From: Cytophagaceae bacterium | GTDB lineage: Bacteria; Bacteroidota; Bacteroidia; Cytophagales; Flexibacteraceae | Length of the DNA: 5,214 nt | Assembly: GCA_947464365.1 (NCBI GenBank) | Contig: CANHWS010000247.1 | Span: 1-5,214, forward strand | Reading direction: 5' to 3' | Shown: one piece after another, positions 1 through 5,214 of the stretch | Numbering within the stretch: the stretch's first letter is position 1 | Layout of the letters: the number at the start of each line of letters is the position of its first letter | Position numbers and translations under genes: made by a program | Notes under the pieces: generated by a model | Database searches by the model: none | What the model was told of the DNA's origin: nothing | The model's input: only the letters and a program-made list of their open reading frames with translations

Positions 1-25
1 GAGATTTTAGGGGTTAAAACCACTG

Positions 26-55
26 CAAATATACGGCCCTGTCTTGTAAAAACAA
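26..55 (-). promoter_or_regulatory. Leftward Bacteroidota-type promoter for a gene off the left edge
   Basis: On the minus strand, TATATTTG (33 down to 26) matches the Bacteroidota -7 consensus TAnnTTTG exactly. A TTG (55 to 53) lies 19 bases upstream, inside the 17-23 base spacing known for the -33 element in this phylum. Transcription would start near position 20 and run out of the window, so the gene served is not visible. The -33 element lies inside the hairpin that follows der, so this promoter and the end of the der transcript share DNA. The motif match is seen directly; promoter activity is inferred. Confidence 0.5.
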
Positions 56-65
56 GGCAAGGGCC
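35..65 (-). terminator. Imperfect hairpin after der, possible terminator
   Basis: Positions 35-47 and 52-65 form a stem: six G/C-rich pairs (GGCCCT with AGGGCC), a bulged base at 59, then seven more pairs closing an AAAA loop at 48-51. It starts 10 bases beyond the der stop codon. In the der transcript (minus strand) the 42-57 pair becomes an A-C mismatch, while on the plus strand it is a G-U wobble, so the fold is slightly better in a rightward transcript. The minus strand continues GTATATTTG, which is only moderately U-rich, so this is a weak intrinsic terminator at best. It could also serve a rightward transcript entering from the left. Confidence 0.4.
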
Positions 66-74
66 AAAAAATTG

Positions 75-1385
75 TTACTTTTTTCGGAAAAACACGTTGA
101 TCGGGACCCCCTCGAAGCCAAAATGCTCACGCAATTTATTCTCCAAGAAGCGTGCATAAGGCTCCTTTACATACTGCGGCAAGTTGCAATAGAATGCAAA
201 TGATGGCGTGTAGGTTGGCAACTGTTGCACAAATTTGATCCGGACATACTTGCCTTTGTTGCTAGGCGGCGGATAGTGCTCTATCTCAGGCAACATCTTG
301 TCATTAAGGGCACTAGTCGGGATTTTCATCCGACGGTTGTTATGCACCTCAATAGCCTTTTCCACAGCCTGGAATATCCGCTGCTTCGTAAGCACACTAA
401 TGAACAAGATGGGCACGTAGTCAATAGGCTTAAGCCTAGCGTTAATCTCTAGGGTCCACTTTTGAGCTGTGGTATGGTCTTTCTCGACCAGATCCCATTT
501 GTTGACCAAGATAACCATGCCTTTGCTATTACGCTCTGCCATCGAGATAATGCCAGCATCTTGCCCTTCAAGGCCACGAGTACCGTCCAGCATTATGATG
601 GCAACATCACTACGTTCAAGTGCCTGGACACTGCGCAATACCGAGTAAAACTCAATATCCTCGTTACGCAGGCGGCTTTTGCGCCGGATACCAGCTGTAT
701 CGGTCAAGATGAAATCCTTACCGTATGCTTTATAGTGGGTATCGATTGCATCACGGGTTGTACCAGCGATGTCTGTTACGATGTTACGCTCGGTATTAAG
801 CAAGACGTTAATAAAACTACTCTTGCCAACGTTGGGGCGGCCAAGCACCGCAATACGCGGAATTCCATCCTCAGGGTCTTCGATACCATCGTTCGGGAAA
901 TGGCTCACGACTTGGTCCAGCAGATCTCCAGTGCCAGATCCGTTCTGCGCGCTAATGGCATAGACCTCGCCCATGCCTAGAGCATAGAACTCACCAACAT
1001 AGTTGGCACGGCCTGGGGTGTCGGCTTTGTTGGCCACCAGATAAACTGGCTTTTTGCTGCGGCGGAGTACATCTGCAAAGTCTTTGTCTAGCTCCGTCAG
1101 GCCGGCAACCATGTCCACCATGAACAAGACCACCGTACACTCGTCGATTGCTAGTTTGACTTGGTTCCGGATCGCCTCTTCGAACACATCATCGCTTCCG
1201 ACAACATATCCCCCAGTATCCACTAGGGTGAAAAACTTGCCGATCCACTCGGCATATCCATAGTGGCGGTCACGTGTGACACCACTCTCGTCATCCATGA
1301 TGGCTTTGCGCTCACCAATCAGCCTGTTAAATAAAGTAGATTTGCCTACGTTTGGGCGCCCTACTATGGCTACTATGTTGCTCAT
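75..1385 (-). CDS. der: Ribosome assembly GTPase Der (EngA)
   Basis: This is the essential double GTPase that binds the 50S subunit late in its assembly in the cytoplasm. The 436-residue protein has the full family layout. The first G domain shows GRPNVGKS (9-16), the G2 Thr in GVTRD (35-39), DTGG (56-59), NKAD (119-122) and SAQNG (145-149). The second shows GRPNVGKS (182-189), AGTTRD (207-212), DTAG (229-232), NKWD (295-298) and a G5 loop SVLTKQR (330-336). A KH-like domain fills about 350-436 and ends FFRKK. Both P-loop lysines (15 and 188) are present and nothing is truncated. The ATG is the natural start because the P loop begins at residue 9; the sequence before it (AAGAGAT) is only a weak ribosome binding site. 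The gene is divergent from rpmB, with its own promoter near 1465. The length and C-terminus fit Bacteroidota Der. Identity is secure. Confidence 0.98.
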   Translation of the reverse strand: MSNIVAIVGRPNVGKSTLFNRLIGERKAIMDDESGVTRDRHYGYAEWIGKFFTLVDTGGYVVGSDDVFEEAIRNQVKLAIDECTVVLFMVDMVAGLTELDKDFADVLRRSKKPVYLVANKADTPGRANYVGEFYALGMGEVYAISAQNGSGTGDLLDQVVSHFPNDGIEDPEDGIPRIAVLGRPNVGKSSFINVLLNTERNIVTDIAGTTRDAIDTHYKAYGKDFILTDTAGIRRKSRLRNEDIEFYSVLRSVQALERSDVAIIMLDGTRGLEGQDAGIISMAERNSKGMVILVNKWDLVEKDHTTAQKWTLEINARLKPIDYVPILFISVLTKQRIFQAVEKAIEVHNNRRMKIPTSALNDKMLPEIEHYPPPSNKGKYVRIKFVQQLPTYTPSFAFYCNLPQYVKEPYARFLENKLREHFGFEGVPINVFFRKK

Positions 1386-1389
1386 ATCT

Positions 1390-1434
1390 CTTCGTTAATG
1401 AAGCTCGTCAGGGACTGGCCCACCCCCTCACGAG
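1390..1434 (-). promoter_or_regulatory. Structured 5' leader of der with two hairpins
   Basis: Between the predicted der promoter and its ATG there are two inverted repeats. The larger pairs 1404-1413 (CTCGTCAGGG) with 1425-1434 (CCCTCACGAG): nine of ten pairs match, with one C-C (G-G in the RNA) mismatch and an 11-base loop. The smaller, 1390-1403, has four-base arms CTTC and GAAG around a six-base AT-rich loop and ends five bases before the start codon, so it covers the place where a ribosome would bind. The repeats are seen directly. A role in controlling der translation is inference; no known riboswitch or ribosomal-protein leader was recognised. Confidence 0.4.
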
Positions 1435-1461
1435 GTAGCACTCAGCCACACTGATCAACCA

Positions 1462-1469
1462 CAAAGGTA
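1462..1469 (-). promoter_or_regulatory. Promoter -7 element of der
   Basis: CAAAGGTA on the plus strand reads TACCTTTG on the minus strand, an exact match to the Bacteroidota -7 consensus TAnnTTTG, 76 bases before the der ATG. The -33 element is poor: the nearest candidate is a TTA at 1487-1485, with a short 15-base spacer. The predicted transcript would have a leader of about 70 bases containing the two hairpins described for der. Confidence 0.5.
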
Positions 1470-1696
1470 GGCTATTATAAGCACTAACCCGCTACGAGTT
1501 ACCCTTAACCCATCGTAACGCACCAAAATCGCAGCAAGAGCGTAGGCCTTGTAGCCAAATAATCATGATTGGCCTGGCGGAAACAACACAAACACATCGT
1601 ACTGTTTATCAGTGCTTTACGACCACAATTTAAGCTCGATGGAAGCCAAACAAGGTAGCCAATAGTCAACCCAGTGTGGCAGAAATAGATAAAGCC
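1470..1696. other. Intergenic stretch with no recognised gene
   Basis: This is the central part of the 371-base gap between the divergent der and rpmB genes, lying upstream of both predicted promoters. I found no tRNA, no believable small protein gene, no terminator and no further exact TAnnTTTG element on either strand. GTAGCCAA occurs twice (1551 and 1655), and a small dyad GCCAA/TTGGC surrounds ATCATGAT near 1553-1572; both could be chance. It may simply be spacer or hold binding sites for unknown regulators. Confidence 0.5.
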
Positions 1697-1727
1697 TTTG
1701 GTATCAGGCAGATTGTTGCTACTTTTG
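1697..1727 (+). promoter_or_regulatory. rpmB promoter, Bacteroidota type
   Basis: TTTG at 1697-1700 and TACTTTTG at 1720-1727, separated by 19 bases, match the TTG-N17-23-TAnnTTTG promoter of the Bacteroidota primary sigma factor. The predicted start site near 1733 leaves a leader of about 24 bases before the rpmB ATG. A dyad GTTGC/GCAAC (1715-1719 and 1727-1731) surrounds the -7 element. This is the best promoter in the window and the main evidence for the phylum assignment. Confidence 0.75.
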
Positions 1728-1756
1728 CAACCCGTTAATAAGAAAAAGGTAAGATT

Positions 1757-1993
1757 ATGGCTAAAGTCTGTCAACTAACCGGACGCAGACCACGTTCTGG
1801 TAACAATGTATCTCACGCCAACAATAAGACGAAACGTAAGTTCAACCCGAACTTGCATCGCAAAAAATTCTGGCTTGAGTCTGAAGGCATTTTTGTGGAC
1901 CTCAAAGTCTCTGCTGCTGGTATCCGTACCATCGACAAGTTGGGCCTAGAGGGAGCCCTCAAGAAAGCTGCCATGCGCGGAACATTGAGCTAA
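1757..1993 (+). CDS. rpmB: 50S ribosomal protein L28
   Basis: This encodes a small, basic protein of the large ribosomal subunit. The 78 residues carry the family signature: an N-terminal MAKVCQLTG, then GNNVSHANNKTKR at 15-27, FNPNL at 29-33, and a C-terminal half with LKVSAAGIRTIDKLG (49-63). Only one cysteine (Cys5) is present, so this is the zinc-free form. The ATG is preceded by AAAGG seven bases upstream, the clearest ribosome binding site in the window. A strong promoter precedes it and an intrinsic terminator follows, so it appears to be a single-gene unit. In many Bacteroidota rpmB is followed by rpmG (L33) and a small DUF4295 gene; neither is here. Length and sequence leave little doubt about identity. 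Confidence 0.98.
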   Translation: MAKVCQLTGRRPRSGNNVSHANNKTKRKFNPNLHRKKFWLESEGIFVDLKVSAAGIRTIDKLGLEGALKKAAMRGTLS

Positions 1994-2010
1994 GACCTGA
2001 GTTTGGTCTT
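1992..2010 (+). other. Small hairpin overlapping the rpmB stop codon
   Basis: AAGACC (1992-1997) and GGTCTT (2005-2010) form a perfect six-pair stem with a seven-base loop. It starts within the rpmB stop codon and is followed by TATGG rather than a T run, so it is not itself a terminator. It may protect the 3' end of the rpmB message or be incidental. Confidence 0.35.
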
Positions 2011-2035
2011 TATGGCCTACCGGATATGCATATTG

Positions 2036-2065
2036 AGGCCCCAGGATATTCCTGTGGGCCTTTTT
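2036..2065 (+). terminator. Intrinsic terminator of rpmB
   Basis: AGGCCC-CAGGA (2036-2046) pairs with TCCTG-T-GGGCCT (2050-2061): eleven pairs with a single bulged T at 2055 and a TAT loop, followed directly by TTTT (2062-2065). It has the classic shape of a Rho-independent terminator and sits 42 bases after the rpmB stop. It should largely separate rpmB from hrpB. Confidence 0.85.
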
Positions 2066-2144
2066 AGTTTGTACGCTGCATCCATCACCGAAAATGATTG
2101 GATGACTACCACAAGATCTTTCGGAGACCTACCTTAGCCAACCA

Positions 2145-4718
2145 ATGCAGCACTCAGGCACCACACCCGCCAGCAAGGACTCTTCAGTAGACTCCATATC
2201 CAAACTGCCGATTTTTGAGGTCCTACCAGAGGTCATTAAGGCAATGGCCACAGAGCCTATCGTTATCCTACAGGCGCCACCAGGTGCTGGGAAAAGCACG
2301 GCCCTACCACTCGAGATCCTCAATCTACCTTGGCTTGGCCAACAACAGATTGCGCTGCTCCAACCACGCCGAATTGCCGCAAAAATGGTGGCAGAGCGGC
2401 TTGCATCAGGGCTAAACGAAACCGTAGGAGAGATCGTAGGCTACACGGTCCGGTTCGAACAAAAGACCAGCAAAGCCACCCGTCTAGAGGTCATGACTGA
2501 GGGTATTCTACTCCGTCGACTACAGAAAGACAGTGAACTTGCAGGCATCGGCTTGATTATCATCGACGAGTTTCATGAGCGCAGCATAAACGCAGACCTA
2601 GCATTGGCCCTTTGCCGAGAGGTGCAGGATGTATTGCGGCCTGACCTCAGAATCCTGATCATGTCCGCCACTTTGGGCCTTGATGACCTTACCGCTGCTT
2701 TACCCACCGCCCCTGTCATTATCAGTGCTGGCAGGCAATATAACCTAGACATCCGCTACCTCGAAACCGGCTCAGGCACCGTGGACCAACGATCCGTTGC
2801 TGCCGAAACCACTCAGCTAACCCGTAAAGCATTAGCAAGCACCATCGGGGATGTACTCGTTTTCCTACCAGGCCAATCCGAAATCAGGCACGTGCAAACG
2901 ATGTTGGAAGGCAAGGAGGCATCAGGAACATCAGGGTCATTAGTTGTTTTGCCTCTTTATGCCGATCTACCCGCACCTGAACAGCAAAAAGCGCTGATGC
3001 CAGACCCCAATGGCAGCCGCAAAGTGATCCTTGCCACCAGCATTGCCGAAACGAGCCTCACGATTGCTGGCATCAGAACCGTAGTAGATAGTGGATGGGC
3101 ACGCCAACCAAGGTATGATGCCAAAAGTGGCTTCTCGCGCCTCGAAACCGTCCGTGTTACCGTCGATGCCGCCACACAACGTGCTGGGCGTGCCGCCAGA
3201 CAAGGTGATGGTGTGGCATTTCGGCTCTGGACCAAAGCCCAACAAACACAACTATTACCAAGTCGCCAGCCCGAAGTCCTGACAACCGACCTGGCCTCAT
3301 TGGTGTTAGAAAATGCCTGTTGGGGCCATGCCACACCCAATGGCCTTCCCTGGATCACAGTGCCACCGATTGGGTCTTGGCTCTCGGCCCAGCAACTGCT
3401 GACCAACCTTGGCGCCCTGCAAGACAACAAACCTACTGCCCTTGGCAAACAACTCGGGGCCTACCCCACCCATCCACGCATTGCTACCCTCTTGGCCCTT
3501 GGAGCTGCATCGCCAAACCTAGCACCATTGGCTGCTGATGTGGCGGCAGTCCTTGAAGAGCGAGACCCGCTTATGCAGGCAGATAGCATTGACCTCAGTC
3601 TGAGGGTAGAAGCTCTGAGGAAGTTTCGGAGACGGGAGCCTGTCAACGCACAGCGCAACGTGCTTGATCGGCTCGTTCGTCTATCAGACCAATGGCTCCG
3701 TATTCTGAAAACAGGGGCAAGCAGTAATCCCCCAAATCCCTATCAAGTAGGTCTGCTGATCGCTGCTGCTTATCCTGACCGCATCGCCCAGCAACGGAAC
3801 CCCAACCAACCGATCTATAAACTCATCAATGGTCGGATGGCCGCTTTGCCTGACCATGATCCATTAAGCGAAGATAGCTGGATTGCAATTGCAGACCTCG
3901 ACGCAGGCACCGCACAAGGTCGCATTTATGGTGCAGCTCCGCTTGATATCAACATCCTACAACACCTCTGGACCCAATCAAATGTAGTCGGCTGGAACCA
4001 CAGCACCAATCGCCTTACTGCCGAAACCCAAACCAAAATTGGTGATCTTGTCATCAAAACGAGCAACCTTGCCGCTCCACCAACTGCCGAAATTAGGCCC
4101 ATTGTACTCCAAGCCATTCGAGACCAACGCTGGCGTCTATTACCCAAACCCGATGCTCTCGAACAATGGCAGGCAAGGATCATGAGCCTAAAACAATGGG
4201 AGCCAACCCTTACTGCCGACTGGCCTGCGGTGGATGACGATGCCCTCTTTGCCTCAATCGACCTATGGCTAGGCACTGCGGTGGAACAAGTCCGCAAAGC
4301 AGAGGATCTCAATAAAGTTGATGCATTTAGCTACATACAGCAGCTTCTGACCTGGGACCAACAGCAAGCGCTGAACGCAAATGCCCCAGCTTACATAGAA
4401 GTCTCTAGTGGTAGTGACATCAAACTCCTTTACCATAACGATGGCGACAAACCTGTATTGGCAGTCCGCCTGCAAGAGCTTTTTGGTTTGCTGGACACGC
4501 CAACCGTGAACCAAGGGAAAGTCGGTGCCTTAATTCATTTGCTATCACCAGGGTTCAAACCTGTGCAAGTGACCCAAGATCTCCGTTCCTTCTGGACCAA
4601 TACCTATCAGGAAGTCAAAAAAGAACTCAAGCGTAGGTATCCCAAACACAGCTGGCCCGACGATCCGTTTACTGCCACAGCAGTTCGTGGCCCCGTCAAA
4701 CGAAGACCAACTACCTAG
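2145..4718 (+). CDS. hrpB: ATP-dependent helicase HrpB
   Basis: This is a superfamily 2 DEAH/RHA-type helicase, predicted to use ATP to remodel RNA; the substrate of HrpB proteins is not settled. Visible motifs in the 857 residues are: P loop APPGAGKST (44-52), QPRRIAA (73-79), DEFH (141-144, the usual HrpB form of DEAH), SAT (174-176), VLVFLPG (237-243), ATSIAETSLTI (297-307) and QRAGRAAR (345-352). A helicase-associated region follows (about 400-520), then the HrpB-specific C-terminal part, recognisable from SPGFKPVQVTQDL (801-813) and YPKHSWPDDP (832-841). The length is slightly above the usual 800-850, mostly from about 20 polar N-terminal residues. The ATG at 2145 is the first start after an in-frame stop at 2103-2105; it has no Shine-Dalgarno at normal distance (a GGAG lies 18 bases upstream). 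The gene lies 79 bases after the rpmB terminator and is convergent with the next gene. It appears intact. Confidence 0.97.
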   Translation: MQHSGTTPASKDSSVDSISKLPIFEVLPEVIKAMATEPIVILQAPPGAGKSTALPLEILNLPWLGQQQIALLQPRRIAAKMVAERLASGLNETVGEIVGYTVRFEQKTSKATRLEVMTEGILLRRLQKDSELAGIGLIIIDEFHERSINADLALALCREVQDVLRPDLRILIMSATLGLDDLTAALPTAPVIISAGRQYNLDIRYLETGSGTVDQRSVAAETTQLTRKALASTIGDVLVFLPGQSEIRHVQTMLEGKEASGTSGSLVVLPLYADLPAPEQQKALMPDPNGSRKVILATSIAETSLTIAGIRTVVDSGWARQPRYDAKSGFSRLETVRVTVDAATQRAGRAARQGDGVAFRLWTKAQQTQLLPSRQPEVLTTDLASLVLENACWGHATPNGLPWITVPPIGSWLSAQQLLTNLGALQDNKPTALGKQLGAYPTHPRIATLLALGAASPNLAPLAADVAAVLEERDPLMQADSIDLSLRVEALRKFRRREPVNAQRNVLDRLVRLSDQWLRILKTGASSNPPNPYQVGLLIAAAYPDRIAQQRNPNQPIYKLINGRMAALPDHDPLSEDSWIAIADLDAGTAQGRIYGAAPLDINILQHLWTQSNVVGWNHSTNRLTAETQTKIGDLVIKTSNLAAPPTAEIRPIVLQAIRDQRWRLLPKPDALEQWQARIMSLKQWEPTLTADWPAVDDDALFASIDLWLGTAVEQVRKAEDLNKVDAFSYIQQLLTWDQQQALNANAPAYIEVSSGSDIKLLYHNDGDKPVLAVRLQELFGLLDTPTVNQGKVGALIHLLSPGFKPVQVTQDLRSFWTNTYQEVKKELKRRYPKHSWPDDPFTATAVRGPVKRRPTT

Positions 4719-4725
4719 CCATCTG

Positions 4726-5178
4726 TTACCGTTTGCTGATCTTATTATGGGTTATCATCCGCTGACGGCTGCACCTAAAGGTATCCATATCGGTCGGGGA
4801 AAGGGCTTTGTGTTTGGTTTTGCGACCTTGGACCCTAGCTCGCCACATGCGCCAACTGCTAGCCTTCATCTCGCGCCGCATGAGGGCAATCACTTCAGCC
4901 TCCTTTAAGCCAAATTGAGCCGTAATGGCATCAAAAGGGGTGCGATCTTCCCATGCCATCTCGATCACACGGTCGATGTCGGCAGGCGAAAGTGGGCCTT
5001 GTCCCCTGGATGTCCCAAGTTGTTTATCAATTGGTGCAATATGCTGGGACGAGGACGAAACCGATTCAACAAGGGCTGGCCCAAAAGCTGCTAGTTTTGT
5101 ATTTGTTTGGTGTGCCGACATACCGATATAACTACACATAGGCCTCGAGGTTTGGTCGTTGGCCAAATAGATGGTCAA
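4726..5178 (-). CDS. DUF2805 / TIGR03643 family protein, predicted helix-turn-helix
   Basis: This is a conserved protein of unknown function. The recognisable family domain spans about residues 63-138: LSPADIDRVIEMAWEDRTPF, then an AQFGL turn (87-91), AEVIALMRREMK (94-105), SSWRMWRARVQGRKTKH (107-123) and a final FRCSRQR (134-140). The first part reads as a three-helix helix-turn-helix and the second is very basic, so nucleic-acid binding is likely, but no target is known. Residues 1-60 are serine-rich, low in conserved character and probably disordered. The start is uncertain. The longest frame opens with TTG (5176-5178, 150 residues); ATG codons at 5137-5139 (137 residues) and 5119-5121 (131 residues) are at least as plausible, and none has a clear ribosome binding site. 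The gene converges on hrpB, with 7 bases between the stop codons and no terminator. The family call is firm; the function is unknown. Confidence 0.85.
   Translation of the reverse strand: MTIYLANDQTSRPMCSYIGMSAHQTNTKLAAFGPALVESVSSSSQHIAPIDKQLGTSRGQGPLSPADIDRVIEMAWEDRTPFDAITAQFGLKEAEVIALMRREMKASSWRMWRARVQGRKTKHKALSPTDMDTFRCSRQRMITHNKISKR
5151..5167. repeat. Inverted repeat TTTGG-N7-CCAAA
   Basis: Perfect five-base arms lie at 5151-5155 and 5163-5167, next to an eight-base palindrome CCTCGAGG at 5143-5150. They sit just upstream of the two ATG candidates for the DUF2805 gene. On the minus strand the right arm is part of TCTATTTG (one mismatch to TAnnTTTG), a weak -7 candidate. It is a possible leader structure or binding site, but short enough to be chance. 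Confidence 0.3.
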
Positions 5179-5188
5179 ATTTTACCAT
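5171..5188. promoter_or_regulatory. 18-bp near-perfect palindrome, candidate operator
   Basis: ATGGTCAAATTTTACCAT is symmetrical about its centre, with eight of nine base pairs matching (only C5176/T5183 breaks it). It covers the TTG start option of the DUF2805 gene and lies 32 bases upstream of the ATG at 5139. On the minus strand it contains TAAAATTTG, close to the -7 promoter element but with one extra base. Its size and symmetry fit a dimeric repressor site. The symmetry is seen; the operator role is inferred. Confidence 0.45.
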
Positions 5189-5193
5189 ATTTG

Positions 5194-5209
5194 AGACCTA
5201 TTTAGACCT
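5194..5209. repeat. AGACCT direct repeat, 10-base period
   Basis: AGACCT occurs at 5194-5199 and again at 5204-5209, separated by TATT, so the copies are exactly one helical turn apart on the same DNA face. It lies upstream of the DUF2805 gene, beside the 18-bp palindrome. It could be a regulator site; with only two six-base copies, chance is a real alternative. Confidence 0.25.
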
Positions 5210-5214
5210 CCACA

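Noticed and set aside
462..980. 172-residue open frame on the plus strand opposite der
   Set aside because: It lies wholly inside der on the other strand, shows no recognisable domain, and is best explained as an antisense shadow of a conserved gene.
1551..1662. Repeated GTAGCCAA (1551 and 1655) as remnants of a repeat element
   Set aside because: Only two eight-base copies with diverged flanks and irregular placement; no array or target-site structure.
1505..1774. 89-residue minus-strand frame across the der-rpmB gap
   Set aside because: It starts with TTG inside rpmB, runs through the rpmB promoter and has no recognisable similarity or ribosome binding site.
2064..2071. TTAGTTTG as a -7 element for hrpB
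   Set aside because: It has one mismatch to TAnnTTTG, overlaps the T run of the rpmB terminator, and the nearest upstream TTG (2033-2035) is 28 bases away, beyond the accepted spacing.
2115..2122. GATCTTTC as a -7 element for hrpB, with TTG at 2098-2100
   Set aside because: Two mismatches in the fixed positions and only a 14-base spacer.
2957..3448. 163-residue open frame on the minus strand inside hrpB
   Set aside because: It covers the conserved helicase motifs V and VI in antisense; its cysteine- and arginine-rich translation is typical of a shadow frame.
4687..5141. Plus-strand frames opposite the DUF2805 gene
   Set aside because: The minus-strand frame carries the conserved domain, so these are shadows.
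1..5214. Defence system, CRISPR array, insertion sequence or other new multi-gene system
   Set aside because: All four genes belong to known chromosomal families, there are no spaced direct repeats or transposase-like frames, and nothing suggests a mobile boundary.

Overview
The window looks like an ordinary chromosomal segment of a member of the Bacteroidota. Three things point there. Two of the three main intergenic regions carry exact copies of the Bacteroidota -7 promoter element TAnnTTTG, one with a properly spaced -33 TTG. The L28 protein, and the Der C-terminus ending in FFRKK, resemble Bacteroidota versions. Shine-Dalgarno sequences are weak or missing. Base composition is mixed, near half G+C by eye. 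I cannot place the organism below phylum level.

Layout from left to right. Positions 1-74 hold an imperfect hairpin just after der, overlapping a leftward promoter for a gene off the left edge. The der gene (75-1385, minus) encodes the tandem-GTPase ribosome assembly factor. A 371-base divergent gap (1386-1756) holds back-to-back promoters for der and rpmB and a structured der leader. rpmB (1757-1993, plus) encodes ribosomal protein L28 and ends in a strong intrinsic terminator at 2036-2065. hrpB (2145-4718, plus) encodes a complete DEAH-type helicase of the HrpB family. A gene of the DUF2805/TIGR03643 family (plus coordinates 4726 to 5121-5178, minus strand) runs convergently towards hrpB, 7 bases away, and its upstream region carries a near-perfect 18-bp palindrome.

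The common theme is RNA and translation: Der acts in large-subunit maturation, L28 is a large-subunit protein, and HrpB is a putative RNA helicase of unsettled role. The genes do not form one operon; each seems to be its own transcription unit. I see no mobile element, CRISPR array, tRNA, rRNA or foreign cassette, and no convincing novel multi-gene system. The items most worth a second look are the palindrome at the start of the predicted helix-turn-helix gene, the competing hairpins between rpmB and hrpB, the promoter embedded in the post-der hairpin, and the absence of rpmG after rpmB.
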